A stretch of DNA of 64,000 nucleotides from Flavobacteria bacterium MS024-2A. Its GTDB lineage: Bacteria; Bacteroidota; Bacteroidia; Flavobacteriales; Flavobacteriaceae. A program made the translations under genes and the position numbers. Each line of letters begins with the position of its first letter. The first letter of the stretch is position 1. Below are positions 55,341-64,000 of the stretch, piece after piece. The notes beneath the pieces are model-generated. The model saw nothing but the letters and a program-made list of their open reading frames with translations. It was not told where the DNA came from and ran no database searches. The stretch is from the NCBI GenBank assembly GCA_905182305.1, contig CAJJBB010000005.1:62001-126000 (forward strand). The letters are read 5' to 3'.

Positions 55341-55964
55341 ATGGCAAAGAGATCAGCACCCGAAGTAAATGCAGGCTCTATGGCCGATATTGCATTCCTT
55401 CTTCTAATTTTTTTCTTGGTAACAACTACCATTGAAACGGATAGTGGACTTAACCGTAAGTTACCTCCTATGGAAGATCAAGTAGATCCTCCAGTAATTA
55501 GGCAGAAAAACATTTTTACAGTTTTAGTTAGTAAAAATGATCAACTACTTGTGGAAGAAGAATTAGCTGAGATTAAAGACTTACGTTCTTTAGCTGTCGA
55601 ATTTCTTGATAATGGAGGTGGTGTAGGTGATGAAGCATGTGATTATTGTCAAGGTAAAAGAGATGAATCTTCTTCCGATAATCCAGATAAAGCAATTATA
55701 TCATTAAAAAATGATCGTGAAACATCTTATAAGGTTTATATCGCTGTTCAAAATGAATTAGTTGCTGCCTACAACGATTTACGTAACCGTGAATTTATCC
55801 GCTTGAATCCTAATTTAGGAATTAATTATGTCGAGGCTCAAAAGAAATATGATGATCCTAGAACGTCTTTAGATGAACAGGATAAATTAAAGCCTAAGTT
55901 AGATGTGGTAAAATCAATGTATCCACAAAAATTATCTGAAGCAGAATCTACTAAATCAAGCTAA
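55341..55964 (+). CDS. ExbD family biopolymer transport protein, first copy
   Basis: 207 aa from ATG 55341; an upstream in-frame start at 55308 overlaps the previous gene and is rejected. N-terminal membrane helix MADIAFLLLIFFLVTTTIET carries the Asp that takes part in proton flow. The periplasmic domain is longer than the usual 130-140 residues and holds an insertion with CDYC (about residues 95-98 of the ORF) and a Gln/Lys-rich tail. Pairs with the second ExbD and the upstream channel protein. Confidence 0.9.
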   Translation: MAKRSAPEVNAGSMADIAFLLLIFFLVTTTIETDSGLNRKLPPMEDQVDPPVIRQKNIFTVLVSKNDQLLVEEELAEIKDLRSLAVEFLDNGGGVGDEACDYCQGKRDESSSDNPDKAIISLKNDRETSYKVYIAVQNELVAAYNDLRNREFIRLNPNLGINYVEAQKKYDDPRTSLDEQDKLKPKLDVVKSMYPQKLSEAESTKSS

Positions 55965-55974
55965 AACTTAAACT

Positions 55975-56457
55975 ATGTCAAAATTTAAAAAGAAAAAAGG
56001 AGGAGATTTACCCGCAATTAATACAGCTTCTCTCCCTGATATCGTTTTTATGTTATTGTTCTTTTTCATGGTAGCAACAGTTATGCGTGACAGTACATTA
56101 ATGGTTGTAAATAAACTCCCTGCAGCCGATCAAACTCAAAAATTAGATAAGAAAGACCGCGTAATGTATATATATGCTGGAAAACCTTCAAGTCGATATG
56201 AAGATAAATATGGATCAACGGCCAGAATTCAGTTAAACGATAAGTTTGCTACTGTAAGTGAAGTAGGTGCTTTTATTTTAGCTGAACGAGCTTCTAAACG
56301 TCAAGAACTTCAAAATGTATTGACAACTTCGCTTAAAGTTGATAGTGATACTAAAATGGGATTGATACAAGATGTTAAACAAGAACTTCGTAAAGTAGGA
56401 GCGTTAAAAATTAATTATACAACACGAATAGGTGACTACACGCAAAATTTGAAGTAG
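55975..56457 (+). CDS. ExbD family biopolymer transport protein, second copy
   Basis: 160 aa. A lysine-rich start (KFKKKKGGDLPAINTASL) precedes the membrane helix PDIVFMLLFFFMVATVMRD with its conserved Asp. The periplasmic part (about 45-160) is the usual ExbD fold. Start is 10 bp after the first ExbD. It ends before a strong terminator, so the four motor genes form one unit. Confidence 0.9.
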   Translation: MSKFKKKKGGDLPAINTASLPDIVFMLLFFFMVATVMRDSTLMVVNKLPAADQTQKLDKKDRVMYIYAGKPSSRYEDKYGSTARIQLNDKFATVSEVGAFILAERASKRQELQNVLTTSLKVDSDTKMGLIQDVKQELRKVGALKINYTTRIGDYTQNLK

Positions 56458-56476
56458 TCAACTTTTTATTAAATCT

Positions 56477-56508
56477 CAAAAAGTGTCTTTTAAAGACACT
56501 TTTTTTTT
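56477..56508 (+). terminator. Rho-independent terminator after the ExbB-ExbD cluster
   Basis: Stem AAAGTGTC/GACACTTT with loop TTTTAAA followed by eight T on the plus strand, beginning 20 bp after the second ExbD stop. Strong intrinsic terminator signature. Confidence 0.88.
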
Positions 56509-56522
56509 ACTTTCAACCCAAA

Positions 56523-57218
56523 GTGATTTTAAAACGTACATTTTGCTTGTTATATTTCTTCCTCTTTCTTGGGCTGTTTAGTTACGGACCACTTTTGGCA
56601 CAAGATGAAACTTTATTGGACTCTTTTTATAGGGAAGATCAAATTTATTTAGGAGTTTCATTTGCGGCATTACTAAGTGATCAGCCCGAATTTAAACCGC
56701 GAGGTCTTTCAAGACATTTTCAATTTGGGGTGGTTCGTGATTTACCACTTTCTGAAAATGGTCAATTTGCTTTAGGTATTGGTCTAGGAATGAGCTTTGA
56801 ACGTTACAATACTAATGTAATTAGAACAAATGATATTAATTCAAATGTCTCTTATACTGTTTCTGGAAATTTAGAGGATAATCCTTTTTTCTTCTCACTT
56901 CAATCTTTAGAGCTTCCCTTAAGTATTCGTTGGAGAAACTCTTCATTTAAAGATTATGTGTTTTGGAGAATATATGGAGGTATAGCATTTCAATGGAATT
57001 ATAGAATTCATGCTAAAGCTGAAGATATGTCTTTTTCAGTTTCAAAAGATATTCAAAACATAGGAGCTACAACGCACTTGAGTTTTGGGTATAATACATG
57101 GAATTTTTTCATAGCTTATAAACTAACTCCTTTTTTCAATCCAACATCTTTTTCAAATGGAGCTACCCCTTTTGATATTACACCCCTTAAAATCGGGCTT
57201 ATTTTTTATCTATTATAA
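56523..57218 (+). CDS. Outer membrane beta-barrel protein (porin-family/PorT-like)
   Basis: 231 aa from GTG 56523. Signal peptide (CLLYFFLFLGLFSYGPLLAQ), then alternating beta strands with aromatic belts (FQFGVVRDLPLSENGQFALG, TTHLSFGYNTWNFFIAYKL) and a C-terminal PLKIGLIFYLL ending in hydrophobic residues. General length and topology match the PorT-like outer membrane beta-barrel group, but I cannot tell whether it is the T9SS component PorT itself. The start lies only 15 bp after the terminator, so it may have its own promoter inside the upstream region or rely on read-through. It overlaps the convergent rpoN by 6 bp. Confidence 0.75.
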   Translation: MILKRTFCLLYFFLFLGLFSYGPLLAQDETLLDSFYREDQIYLGVSFAALLSDQPEFKPRGLSRHFQFGVVRDLPLSENGQFALGIGLGMSFERYNTNVIRTNDINSNVSYTVSGNLEDNPFFFSLQSLELPLSIRWRNSSFKDYVFWRIYGGIAFQWNYRIHAKAEDMSFSVSKDIQNIGATTHLSFGYNTWNFFIAYKLTPFFNPTSFSNGATPFDITPLKIGLIFYLL

Positions 57219-58655
57219 TTCTTTTCGCATTCGGGCAACTGGAATTTCAAGTTGCTCTCTATACTTAGCTACTGTTCTTCGCGCTATTATATATCCCTTT
57301 TCTTTTAGTAATCCAGAAAGTGTTTGATCTGTTAAAGGTTTTTTTTTGTCTTCTACAATAATAAATTCCTCTAGTATTTTTTTAATTTCAATAGAAGATA
57401 CATCTTCCCCTTCATTATTTTTTAGGCCTTCAGAGAAAAATGTTTTAATCAACTTAACACCATAGGGTGTTTCAATATATTTACTGTTAGCAACTCTTGA
57501 TACAGTGGATATATCCATTTGAATTTCATCAGCAATATCTTTTAGAATCATAGGCTTAAGCTTTCGTTCATCTCCAGTAAGAAAATATTCTTCTTGATGC
57601 TGAATGATTGCTTTAATAGTTATGTATAATGTTTGATGTCTTTGTTGAATTGCATCAATAAACCATTTAGCAGCGTCTAGTTTTTGTTTAATAAAGAGAA
57701 CTGCTTCTTGCTGTGTTTTAGATTTTGAGGTACTCTCTTGATATCCAGTAAGCATTTCTTTATAAGCATTTGACACCTTTAGATTGGGAGCATTTCTTCG
57801 GTTTAGTATTATTTCAATTTTTCCTTCTTCAATAGTTAGAATAAAGTCTGGAACTACATGAGTGTTTTGAATTGTATTAGATAACGCTCCACCTGGCTTA
57901 GGATTTAAATTGCTGATAATACCCAATGCTTCTTTTAGTCCTTCTTTAGTAATTCCAACTCTTTCTTGGAGCTGGGCATAGTGTTTGTGTGAAAAATGAT
58001 CAAATTCCTCAGTTATTATGCTTAATGCATTAATCACTTCTGGCCGATCCTTTTTCTTTTTTTCTAATTGTAACTTTAAACATTCTTGTAAAGATCTTGC
58101 CCCAACTCCAGGGGGGTCTAATGACTGTACAGCTCTTAGTATTTTTTCTAATTGATCATTTTCAACTATTATATTTTGGGTAAACGCTAAATCATCAATT
58201 AATTCATAATTTGTTCTCCGGATGTAACCACTTTCATCAATACTACCAATTAAAAACTCTGCAATTTCCATATCATCTTTACTCAGAATCAAATTTCCCA
58301 TTTGTTGATGAAGGTATTGGTGAAAACTTATTCCTCCGCTTAAGGGTATCGTTTTGTCTTCATCATCTGAACTGTAGTTGTTGGTATATAAACGATAAGT
58401 TGGAATTTCATCATCACTTATGTATTGATCGACATCAATTTCATTTGTATCTATTTTAGATTGGTCATCAAAACTATCTTCTTGGTTTTCTTCTATATTT
58501 TTTTCAATTCCATTTTCTAATGCAGGATTTTCACCTATTTCTGCTTCAATTTTTTGTTCCAAATCAAGTGTAGTAAGTTGTATTAACTTCATCAACTGTA
58601 TTTGTTGCGGAGAGAGTTTTTGAGAAAGTTTTAGTTGAAACTTTTGCTTAAGCAT
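57213..58655 (-). CDS. rpoN: RNA polymerase sigma-54 factor
   Basis: 480 aa from ATG 58655; two codons upstream (58661) is only TTG. N-terminal Gln-rich activator-binding region (FQLKLSQKLSPQQIQLMKLI), an acidic linker, the core-binding domain, and the C-terminal DNA-binding part with the RpoN box ARRTVAKYREQL close to the end. Used for transcription from -24/-12 promoters with AAA+ activators. Last gene of the probable pyrH-frr-MMPL-asnS-rpoN run; gap to asnS 45 bp. Confidence 0.95.
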   Translation of the reverse strand: MLKQKFQLKLSQKLSPQQIQLMKLIQLTTLDLEQKIEAEIGENPALENGIEKNIEENQEDSFDDQSKIDTNEIDVDQYISDDEIPTYRLYTNNYSSDDEDKTIPLSGGISFHQYLHQQMGNLILSKDDMEIAEFLIGSIDESGYIRRTNYELIDDLAFTQNIIVENDQLEKILRAVQSLDPPGVGARSLQECLKLQLEKKKKDRPEVINALSIITEEFDHFSHKHYAQLQERVGITKEGLKEALGIISNLNPKPGGALSNTIQNTHVVPDFILTIEEGKIEIILNRRNAPNLKVSNAYKEMLTGYQESTSKSKTQQEAVLFIKQKLDAAKWFIDAIQQRHQTLYITIKAIIQHQEEYFLTGDERKLKPMILKDIADEIQMDISTVSRVANSKYIETPYGVKLIKTFFSEGLKNNEGEDVSSIEIKKILEEFIIVEDKKKPLTDQTLSGLLKEKGYIIARRTVAKYREQLEIPVARMRKEL

Positions 58656-58700
58656 AATCAATTAAATCTACTATGAAGATACAATTTATAGTAACTATCA

Positions 58701-60134
58701 TTAGAATGCTGCATTTTGAGGTGTTCTTGGGAAAGGAATGACATCTCTAATATTATTCATACCCGTTGTGAATTGGACTAAACGTTCAAAACCTAGTCCA
58801 AATCCACTATGTGGAACACTACCAAAACGCCTTAAGTCCAGGTACCACCACAATTCTTCTTTGTCAATCTCCATTTCTTTAATTCTTTTCTCAAGAACCT
58901 CAAGACGTTCTTCTCTTTGAGAACCACCAACAATTTCTCCAATCCCAGGAAATAAAATATCCATAGCACGCACTGTTTTGTTGTCATCGTTTCTTCGCAT
59001 ATAAAAGGCTTTGATATTCGCAGGATAATCATATAAAATTACAGGACAATTAAAATGTTTTTCAACTAAAAAACGTTCGTGTTCACTTTGAAGATCAACA
59101 CCCCATTCATTTATTGGAAATTGGAATTTTTTCTTTTTATTAGGTTTTGAATTTCTTAAGATTTCATATGCCTCTGAATAACTCACACGTTTAAATTCGT
59201 TTCTAACTACAAAATTTATTTTTTCAAGTAATCCCATTGGGCTTCTTTCAATTAGGGGCTTGCTGCTTTCTTCTTTAGTATAGCGTTCGTCAAGAAAAGC
59301 TAAATCTTTTTCACAACGACTTAAAACTTTCTTTAGCACAGTTGTAATGAATTTTTCAGCTAAATTCATGTTATCGTCTAGATCATAAAAAGCCATTTCA
59401 GGTTCAATCATCCAAAATTCCGCTAGATGTCTTGTGGTATTTGAGTTTTCAGCTCTAAAGGTTGGCCCAAATGTATAAACTTCACCTAATCCCATTGCAT
59501 ATGCCTCTGCTTCAAGTTGTCCTGAGACTGTTAGGTTTGTCTCTTTGCCAAAGAAATCGCTTTTATAATCGATATCCCCTGTTTTGGTTAGGGGTGGGTT
59601 TTTTGGGTCTAATGTAGATACCCTAAACATTTCACCAGCACCCTCAGCATCACTCCCTGTTACTATTGGGGTATGTACGTGAAAAAATCCTTCCTGTTGA
59701 AAAAACTCATGAACTGCAAATGATAATGCAGATCGAACACGCATAACGGCAGAAAAAGTGGATGTTCTTACTCTTAAGTGAGCTTTTTCTCTTAAAAATT
59801 CAAGGCTGTGTTTTTTAGGTTGAATAGGATACCTTTCAGGATCAGATGCACCTAATAGAATCACTTTTTTAACTTGAAGCTCTACTTTTTGTCCTCCTCC
59901 CTGACTCTCAACAAGAGTTCCTTTTAAACGAAGAGCTGCGCCGGTATTTATTTGTTTTAATAATGATTCATCTATAGATTCAAAGTCAATAACACATTGA
60001 AGGTTTTCTATGGTTGAGCCATCATTTAAAGCAACAAATCGATTAGCTCTAAAGGTTCTTACCCATCCTTGTACAGTATAAAATTCATTAGTGGTATTGA
60101 TCTCTAAAACTTCCTTAATCTTTAATGCTTTCAT
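58701..60134 (-). CDS. asnS: Asparaginyl-tRNA synthetase
   Basis: 477 aa, full-length class IIb synthetase. N-terminal OB-fold anticodon-binding domain (VQGWVRTFRANRFVALNDGS), then class II motif 2 region FRAENSNTTRHLAEFWMIEPEM and motif 3 GFGLGFERLVQFTTGM. The NSNTTRH segment distinguishes AsnRS from AspRS. Charges tRNA-Asn in the cytoplasm. Confidence 0.96.
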   Translation of the reverse strand: MKALKIKEVLEINTTNEFYTVQGWVRTFRANRFVALNDGSTIENLQCVIDFESIDESLLKQINTGAALRLKGTLVESQGGGQKVELQVKKVILLGASDPERYPIQPKKHSLEFLREKAHLRVRTSTFSAVMRVRSALSFAVHEFFQQEGFFHVHTPIVTGSDAEGAGEMFRVSTLDPKNPPLTKTGDIDYKSDFFGKETNLTVSGQLEAEAYAMGLGEVYTFGPTFRAENSNTTRHLAEFWMIEPEMAFYDLDDNMNLAEKFITTVLKKVLSRCEKDLAFLDERYTKEESSKPLIERSPMGLLEKINFVVRNEFKRVSYSEAYEILRNSKPNKKKKFQFPINEWGVDLQSEHERFLVEKHFNCPVILYDYPANIKAFYMRRNDDNKTVRAMDILFPGIGEIVGGSQREERLEVLEKRIKEMEIDKEELWWYLDLRRFGSVPHSGFGLGFERLVQFTTGMNNIRDVIPFPRTPQNAAF

Positions 60135-60230
60135 ATTTTTTTTATTGCACTTATTACCTTTAGAGAATAATTAAGCACAACAAAGATAAGTTTATTTCAG
60201 AAAAATATTATGACAATATCTCACTTACGT

Positions 60231-62603
60231 TTATTGATCTAAAATCTTAATCCTAGGTTGCTTTAAGACTTTGTAGTTACTAATTGTATCCTCAAGGGAT
60301 ATGAGAAGCGAGGGGAGTAATATCAAATTAGCTAACATTGCCATAAAAAGAGTTACTGCTACCAAACCACCTAAAGCTTGAGTTCCTCCAAAATTTGAGA
60401 TTAAAAACACTGAAAAACCAAAAAATAAGACAACTGAGGTATAAAACATGCTAATCCCAGTTTCACGAAGTGCTTCAAATACAGCTTCTTTAATTTTCCA
60501 ACCATTAGCAATTAATTCTTGCCTATATTTCGCTAGAAAATGAATAGTATCATCAACTGAAATACCAAAAGCAATACTAAAAACTAAAATAGTAGAGGGT
60601 TTTAAGGGTATACCTGAAAAGCCCATTACTCCAGCTGTGATTATTAATGGAAGGAGATTTGGAATTAACGAAATTAAGATCATTTTTAAGGACCTAAATA
60701 AATAAGCCATAAAAAGAGCAATTAATAATATTGCTAATGAAAGTGAGAGAATTAGATTATTAATTAAATATTTAGTTCCCTTTAAAAAAAGTAAAGCTTT
60801 ACCGGTTATTTCAACTTGATAACGTTCTTTAGGGAATATTTTTTTAATCGCTTTACGAAGTTCACTTTCTATACTTTCCATGCGTTCAGTTTTAATATCC
60901 TTCATAAAGGTTGTGATTCGACCATATTGTCCTGTTTTATCTACATAGCCACTTAGTAATTTACTATTTCCATTGGCTTTTTTTAAGTATGGATAGATGA
61001 AGCTATTTTCTTGAGTTGTTGGAAGGCTATAATAATTTGGATTTCCATTATAGTAAGCTTGTTTTGCAAACTTAATAACATTAACAACAGATATAGGTGG
61101 TGCTAATTCAGGATATTCTCCAATGACTTTTTGTAATCGATTCATTCGCTTTAAAGTTGCAGGCTTCACAATCCCATTTTCTCGCTTACTATCAATCAAA
61201 ATTTCAATCGGCACTATGCCCTTAAATTTTTCATCAAAAAAACTAATATCCTTAAAGAAAGGTGCTTTTTTTGGCATGTCTTCAATGATACTCCCCGAAA
61301 TTTTTATTTGGTATATACCTATAATTCCAATGATAAGACCTAAAATCGAAACAATATAAACATTAAGTCTTTTTTTACGGACTTTATGCTCCATCCATTT
61401 AACGAAATAATCTATTGATTTATTTTTAAGATGCTTTAAGTGTTTCTTTTTTGGAAGCGACATGAAGCTATAAAAAATAGGAATAATTAACAAAGATAAA
61501 AAGAAGATGGAAATAATATTAATAGATGCCACCACCCCAAATTCTTTTAATATTTTACTGTTGGTTAGAATAAATGTTGCGAACCCTGATGCCGTTGTAA
61601 GATTAGTCATTAAGGTTGCATTACCGATTTTAACAATTACTCTCTGAAGAGATTTTGCTTGATTATTATGTTTTGCAACTTCTTGTTGATATTTGTTTAT
61701 TAAAAAAATACAGTTTGGAATTCCAATTACAATAATTAGAGGAGGAATTAAAGCTGTAAGAACTGTGATTTCATAACCGAGCCATCCCAAGATACCAAAA
61801 GCCCACATTACTCCAACTGCAACGACTATTAAAGAAATAAAAGTGGCTCTAAACGATCTGAAAAATAGGAAGAAAATGAAAGAAGTAATTAATGTTGCAC
61901 CTAGAATAAACAAGCCTATTTCATCAACAATATTTTGTGCATTTAAAGTTCTGATATATGGCATTCCTGAAACCCGAACATCCATTTTAGATTTTTTTTC
62001 AAAAGCTTCAATAATAGGGATGAATTCCTTGTAGATAAAATCTTTACGTTTAGAGGTATTTACAATCTGCGGATCCATATAAACTAGGGTTCGTATGGAA
62101 TTGTTTTCAGCATTAAAAATTAAATTATTGTAAAAAGGTAGTTCTAAAAACAGTTTTTCTTTAAATGCTAAAAGGGCTAAAGAATCTTTTGCTTCACTAA
62201 GTTTTAAGAACTTAAGGTCAAAATTTTGGTTCGTAGGGTTTTTAACTAACTCCTGAATGTTATCAACAGAAAGAACAAAGCTAATTTCATTAAAATCACT
62301 GATTTCAGTATTTAAATCACGCCATGCATTTCTTTTTTCAGGTGTAAAAAACAAAGAATCTTCAACGGCAATTACAACAAGATTTCCTTCATCACCAAAA
62401 GTTTTTACAAACTCTTGATATTGAATATTTTCCGGATGATCATCAGGAAGTAAGTTTGCCTCTGTAAAGGTAAACTGCATGTGCTTCCATTGTGTTGCCC
62501 AAAACCCAGTTAGGATAATTAAACCAGCAAGAATTAGGAGACGATTCCTAAGTATAACTCGAGCGACTAGGTCCCAAACACTTGCTTTTTTTTTCTTCTT
62601 CAT
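60231..62603 (-). CDS. MMPL/RND superfamily transporter
   Basis: 790 aa from ATG 62603; three codons upstream is only TTG. Architecture of two repeats: one N-terminal helix, a large periplasmic loop, then five or six helices (about 215-405, including the GIPNCIFLINKYQQE motif), and the same again in the second half (about 640-780, with AFGISVDDTIHFLAKYRQE). This GxxxDD-type motif is the proton relay region of RND/MMPL permeases. Substrate unknown; members export lipids or hydrophobic compounds. It sits 35 bp after frr and 96 bp before asnS. Confidence 0.9.
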   Translation of the reverse strand: MKKKKKASVWDLVARVILRNRLLILAGLIILTGFWATQWKHMQFTFTEANLLPDDHPENIQYQEFVKTFGDEGNLVVIAVEDSLFFTPEKRNAWRDLNTEISDFNEISFVLSVDNIQELVKNPTNQNFDLKFLKLSEAKDSLALLAFKEKLFLELPFYNNLIFNAENNSIRTLVYMDPQIVNTSKRKDFIYKEFIPIIEAFEKKSKMDVRVSGMPYIRTLNAQNIVDEIGLFILGATLITSFIFFLFFRSFRATFISLIVVAVGVMWAFGILGWLGYEITVLTALIPPLIIVIGIPNCIFLINKYQQEVAKHNNQAKSLQRVIVKIGNATLMTNLTTASGFATFILTNSKILKEFGVVASINIISIFFLSLLIIPIFYSFMSLPKKKHLKHLKNKSIDYFVKWMEHKVRKKRLNVYIVSILGLIIGIIGIYQIKISGSIIEDMPKKAPFFKDISFFDEKFKGIVPIEILIDSKRENGIVKPATLKRMNRLQKVIGEYPELAPPISVVNVIKFAKQAYYNGNPNYYSLPTTQENSFIYPYLKKANGNSKLLSGYVDKTGQYGRITTFMKDIKTERMESIESELRKAIKKIFPKERYQVEITGKALLFLKGTKYLINNLILSLSLAILLIALFMAYLFRSLKMILISLIPNLLPLIITAGVMGFSGIPLKPSTILVFSIAFGISVDDTIHFLAKYRQELIANGWKIKEAVFEALRETGISMFYTSVVLFFGFSVFLISNFGGTQALGGLVAVTLFMAMLANLILLPSLLISLEDTISNYKVLKQPRIKILDQ

Positions 62604-62638
62604 TAAAATCAATCAGCTGCTTAAAAAAGCAAATACTT

Positions 62639-63190
62639 TTATACAGTCAAAATTTCTTTTTCTTTGCTATTGAAAATTTCATCTATTTTAGAAATATAGG
62701 TGTCTGTTAATTCTTGCACATCAATTTCATAATTTTTTTGAATATCAACCGAGGCATCAGATTTTTTAATATCACCATTAGCTTCTTTTCGAGCAGTACG
62801 AATTCCAATTTTAGCATTTTCAGTTTCAGCTTTTGCTAACTTTGCCAAATCACGGCGGCGTTCTTCTGTAAGAGGTGGAATATTAATAATGATAGACTCG
62901 CCGTTGTTCATTGGATTAAACCCAAGATTAGCAACTAAAATGGCTTTCTCAATCTCTTGAAGCATTCCTTTTTCCCATGGTTGAACGGTTAGTGTTCTTC
63001 CATCTGGAGAATTTATATTGGCAACTTGGCTAATAAGTGTAGATGTTCCATAATAATCTACTTTTACACTTGAGAGCATAATTGGATTTGCTTTCCCTGC
63101 TCTAATATTGAGCATTTCTTTTTCTAGGTGGACCACAGCTTGCTCCATGCTTTCCATTGCTGCGTCTACTATAAACTCCATTTCTTCCAT
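62639..63190 (-). CDS. frr: Ribosome recycling factor
   Basis: 183 aa, close to the usual 185. Diagnostic features: LEKEMLNIRAGKANPIMLSSVKVDYYG near residues 22-48, NINSPDGRTLTVQPWEKGM, and PPLTEERRRDLAKLAK. With EF-G it splits the ribosome after termination. Nine bp after pyrH, as in many bacteria. Confidence 0.96.
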   Translation of the reverse strand: MEEMEFIVDAAMESMEQAVVHLEKEMLNIRAGKANPIMLSSVKVDYYGTSTLISQVANINSPDGRTLTVQPWEKGMLQEIEKAILVANLGFNPMNNGESIIINIPPLTEERRRDLAKLAKAETENAKIGIRTARKEANGDIKKSDASVDIQKNYEIDVQELTDTYISKIDEIFNSKEKEILTV

Positions 63191-63199
63191 ATCTAAATT

Positions 63200-63907
63200 T
63201 TACAAGTCTACTCTAGTTCCTATATTTTTTCCTCTAACCACATTAATTAAGTTATCTGGCGTGTTCATATCAAAAACAATAATAGGTAGTTTGTTCTCTT
63301 GACTTAATGTAAAAGCAGTAGTGTCCATTACTTTTAAACCTTTTTTGAGAACATCATCGAAAGATAAGGTGTCAAATTTTATTGCTTCTTTATTGTTTTC
63401 AGGGTCTTCATTATAGATACCGTCTACCCTTGTTCCTTTTAAAATCACATCTGCATTTATCTCTATAGCACGTAATACTGCTGCTGAATCTGTAGTAAAA
63501 TAAGGGTTTCCTGTCCCAGAACCAAAAATCACTACCCTCCCTTTTTCAAGATGTCGGGTTGCCTTTCTTTTAATAAACGGTTCGGCAATGGCTTCTATTT
63601 TTATAGCAGTTTGAAGTCGCGTAGGGATATCATTGTTTTCAAGTGCACTTTGCAAAGCAAGACCATTAATTACTGTTGCTAACATTCCCATGTAATCTGC
63701 TTGAACTCGGTCCATACCTTTGCTTGCTCCAGAGACTCCTCTGAAAATATTACCTCCACCAATTACAATACCAATTTCAACACCTTGATCAAACACTTTT
63801 TTTATTTCTTTAGCATAACTGTCTATTTTAATAGGATCAATTCCATGAGTTTGACTTCCCATGAGAGCTTCACCGCTCAATTTTAGTAGTATTCTTTGAT
63901 ATTTCAT
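63200..63907 (-). CDS. pyrH: UMP kinase
   Basis: 235 aa. Amino-acid-kinase fold with [16 protein letters not shown] at the start, [30 protein letters not shown] and [20 protein letters not shown]. Phosphorylates UMP to UDP, usually regulated by GTP and UTP. Upstream of frr in the standard order; the tsf gene that often comes before is not in the 93 bp left in the window. Confidence 0.96.
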   Translation of the reverse strand: MKYQRILLKLSGEALMGSQTHGIDPIKIDSYAKEIKKVFDQGVEIGIVIGGGNIFRGVSGASKGMDRVQADYMGMLATVINGLALQSALENNDIPTRLQTAIKIEAIAEPFIKRKATRHLEKGRVVIFGSGTGNPYFTTDSAAVLRAIEINADVILKGTRVDGIYNEDPENNKEAIKFDTLSFDDVLKKGLKVMDTTAFTLSQENKLPIIVFDMNTPDNLINVVRGKNIGTRVDL

Positions 63908-64000
63908 TTAGAGGAATGTATAAACAAATATAAAAATTTACGTAGAATTTATCCTCCTTAAGTACTAACATTATAAAAGACTTATTTCAAATGATGTTTT
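63908..64000. other. Upstream region of pyrH, no gene visible
   Basis: The last 93 bp hold no recognisable coding sequence on either strand. They probably belong to the gap before the pyrH operon. Confidence 0.4.

Overview
The window looks like a chromosomal segment of a marine member of the Flavobacteriia (Bacteroidota). It is AT-rich, has a SusC/SusD pair, GLPGLI, DUF2911, FG-GAP/ASPIC and BspA-like surface proteins, a type B T9SS (gliding-motility-associated) sorting domain, TAnnTTTG-like -7 promoter elements and few Shine-Dalgarno sites. Genus cannot be read from the sequence. Functions are assigned from recognised motifs; no database search was run.

Layout. 1-16 kb: accessory and secretory genes: the 3' end of an amidohydrolase, an operon of YHYH lipoprotein, DUF423 membrane protein and a 2OG-Fe(II) oxygenase, a Tat-type sugar isomerase, a frameshifted GMC oxidoreductase, a CocE-type hydrolase, a class V aminotransferase, two FG-GAP/ASPIC surface proteins and a BspA-like lipoprotein. 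16-23 kb: a SusC-SusD nutrient uptake operon with a strong terminator, read divergently from a membrane-bound TPR/LuxR-type regulator. 22.8-27.4 kb: a patch with gene remnants (SGNH hydrolase, ABC transporter tail) around a GIY-YIG protein and a GLPGLI/TonB-receptor-like pair. 27.4-30.1 kb: an FAD monooxygenase carrying a DnaJ-type zinc module, DUF2237, a 14-cysteine mini-protein and a HAD phosphatase. 30.2-34.8 kb: a large T9SS adhesin with HYR, lectin-like and TSP3 modules whose 5' part is broken by several small indels. 34.8-40.7 kb: further secreted enzymes (sugar isomerase, CotH, endo/exonuclease/phosphatase, DUF2911, GH29 fucosidase).

40.7-64 kb is mostly core metabolism and information processing: a fatty-acid beta-oxidation operon (fadB-like, fadA-like, TetR) facing an SCP2 gene across a perfect 45-bp palindrome; a Gfo/Idh oxidoreductase followed by the stub of a second copy; umuC-umuD in reversed order; sucA-sucB; a retropepsin-like protease; TatD; tRNA-Ser(GGA); a TolQ/ExbB-ExbD-ExbD motor cluster with a beta-barrel partner; and a probable operon pyrH-frr-MMPL-asnS-rpoN.

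Main points for a second look: the 45-bp palindrome as likely operator of the TetR regulator; the zinc-module/FAD monooxygenase fusion and neighbouring Cys-rich mini-protein; a lectin-like domain nested inside an HYR-type domain of the adhesin; three 8-bp poly-G/C tracts inside genes of an AT-rich genome; and several gene remnants. I see no CRISPR array, integrase, transposase, phage or defence island.
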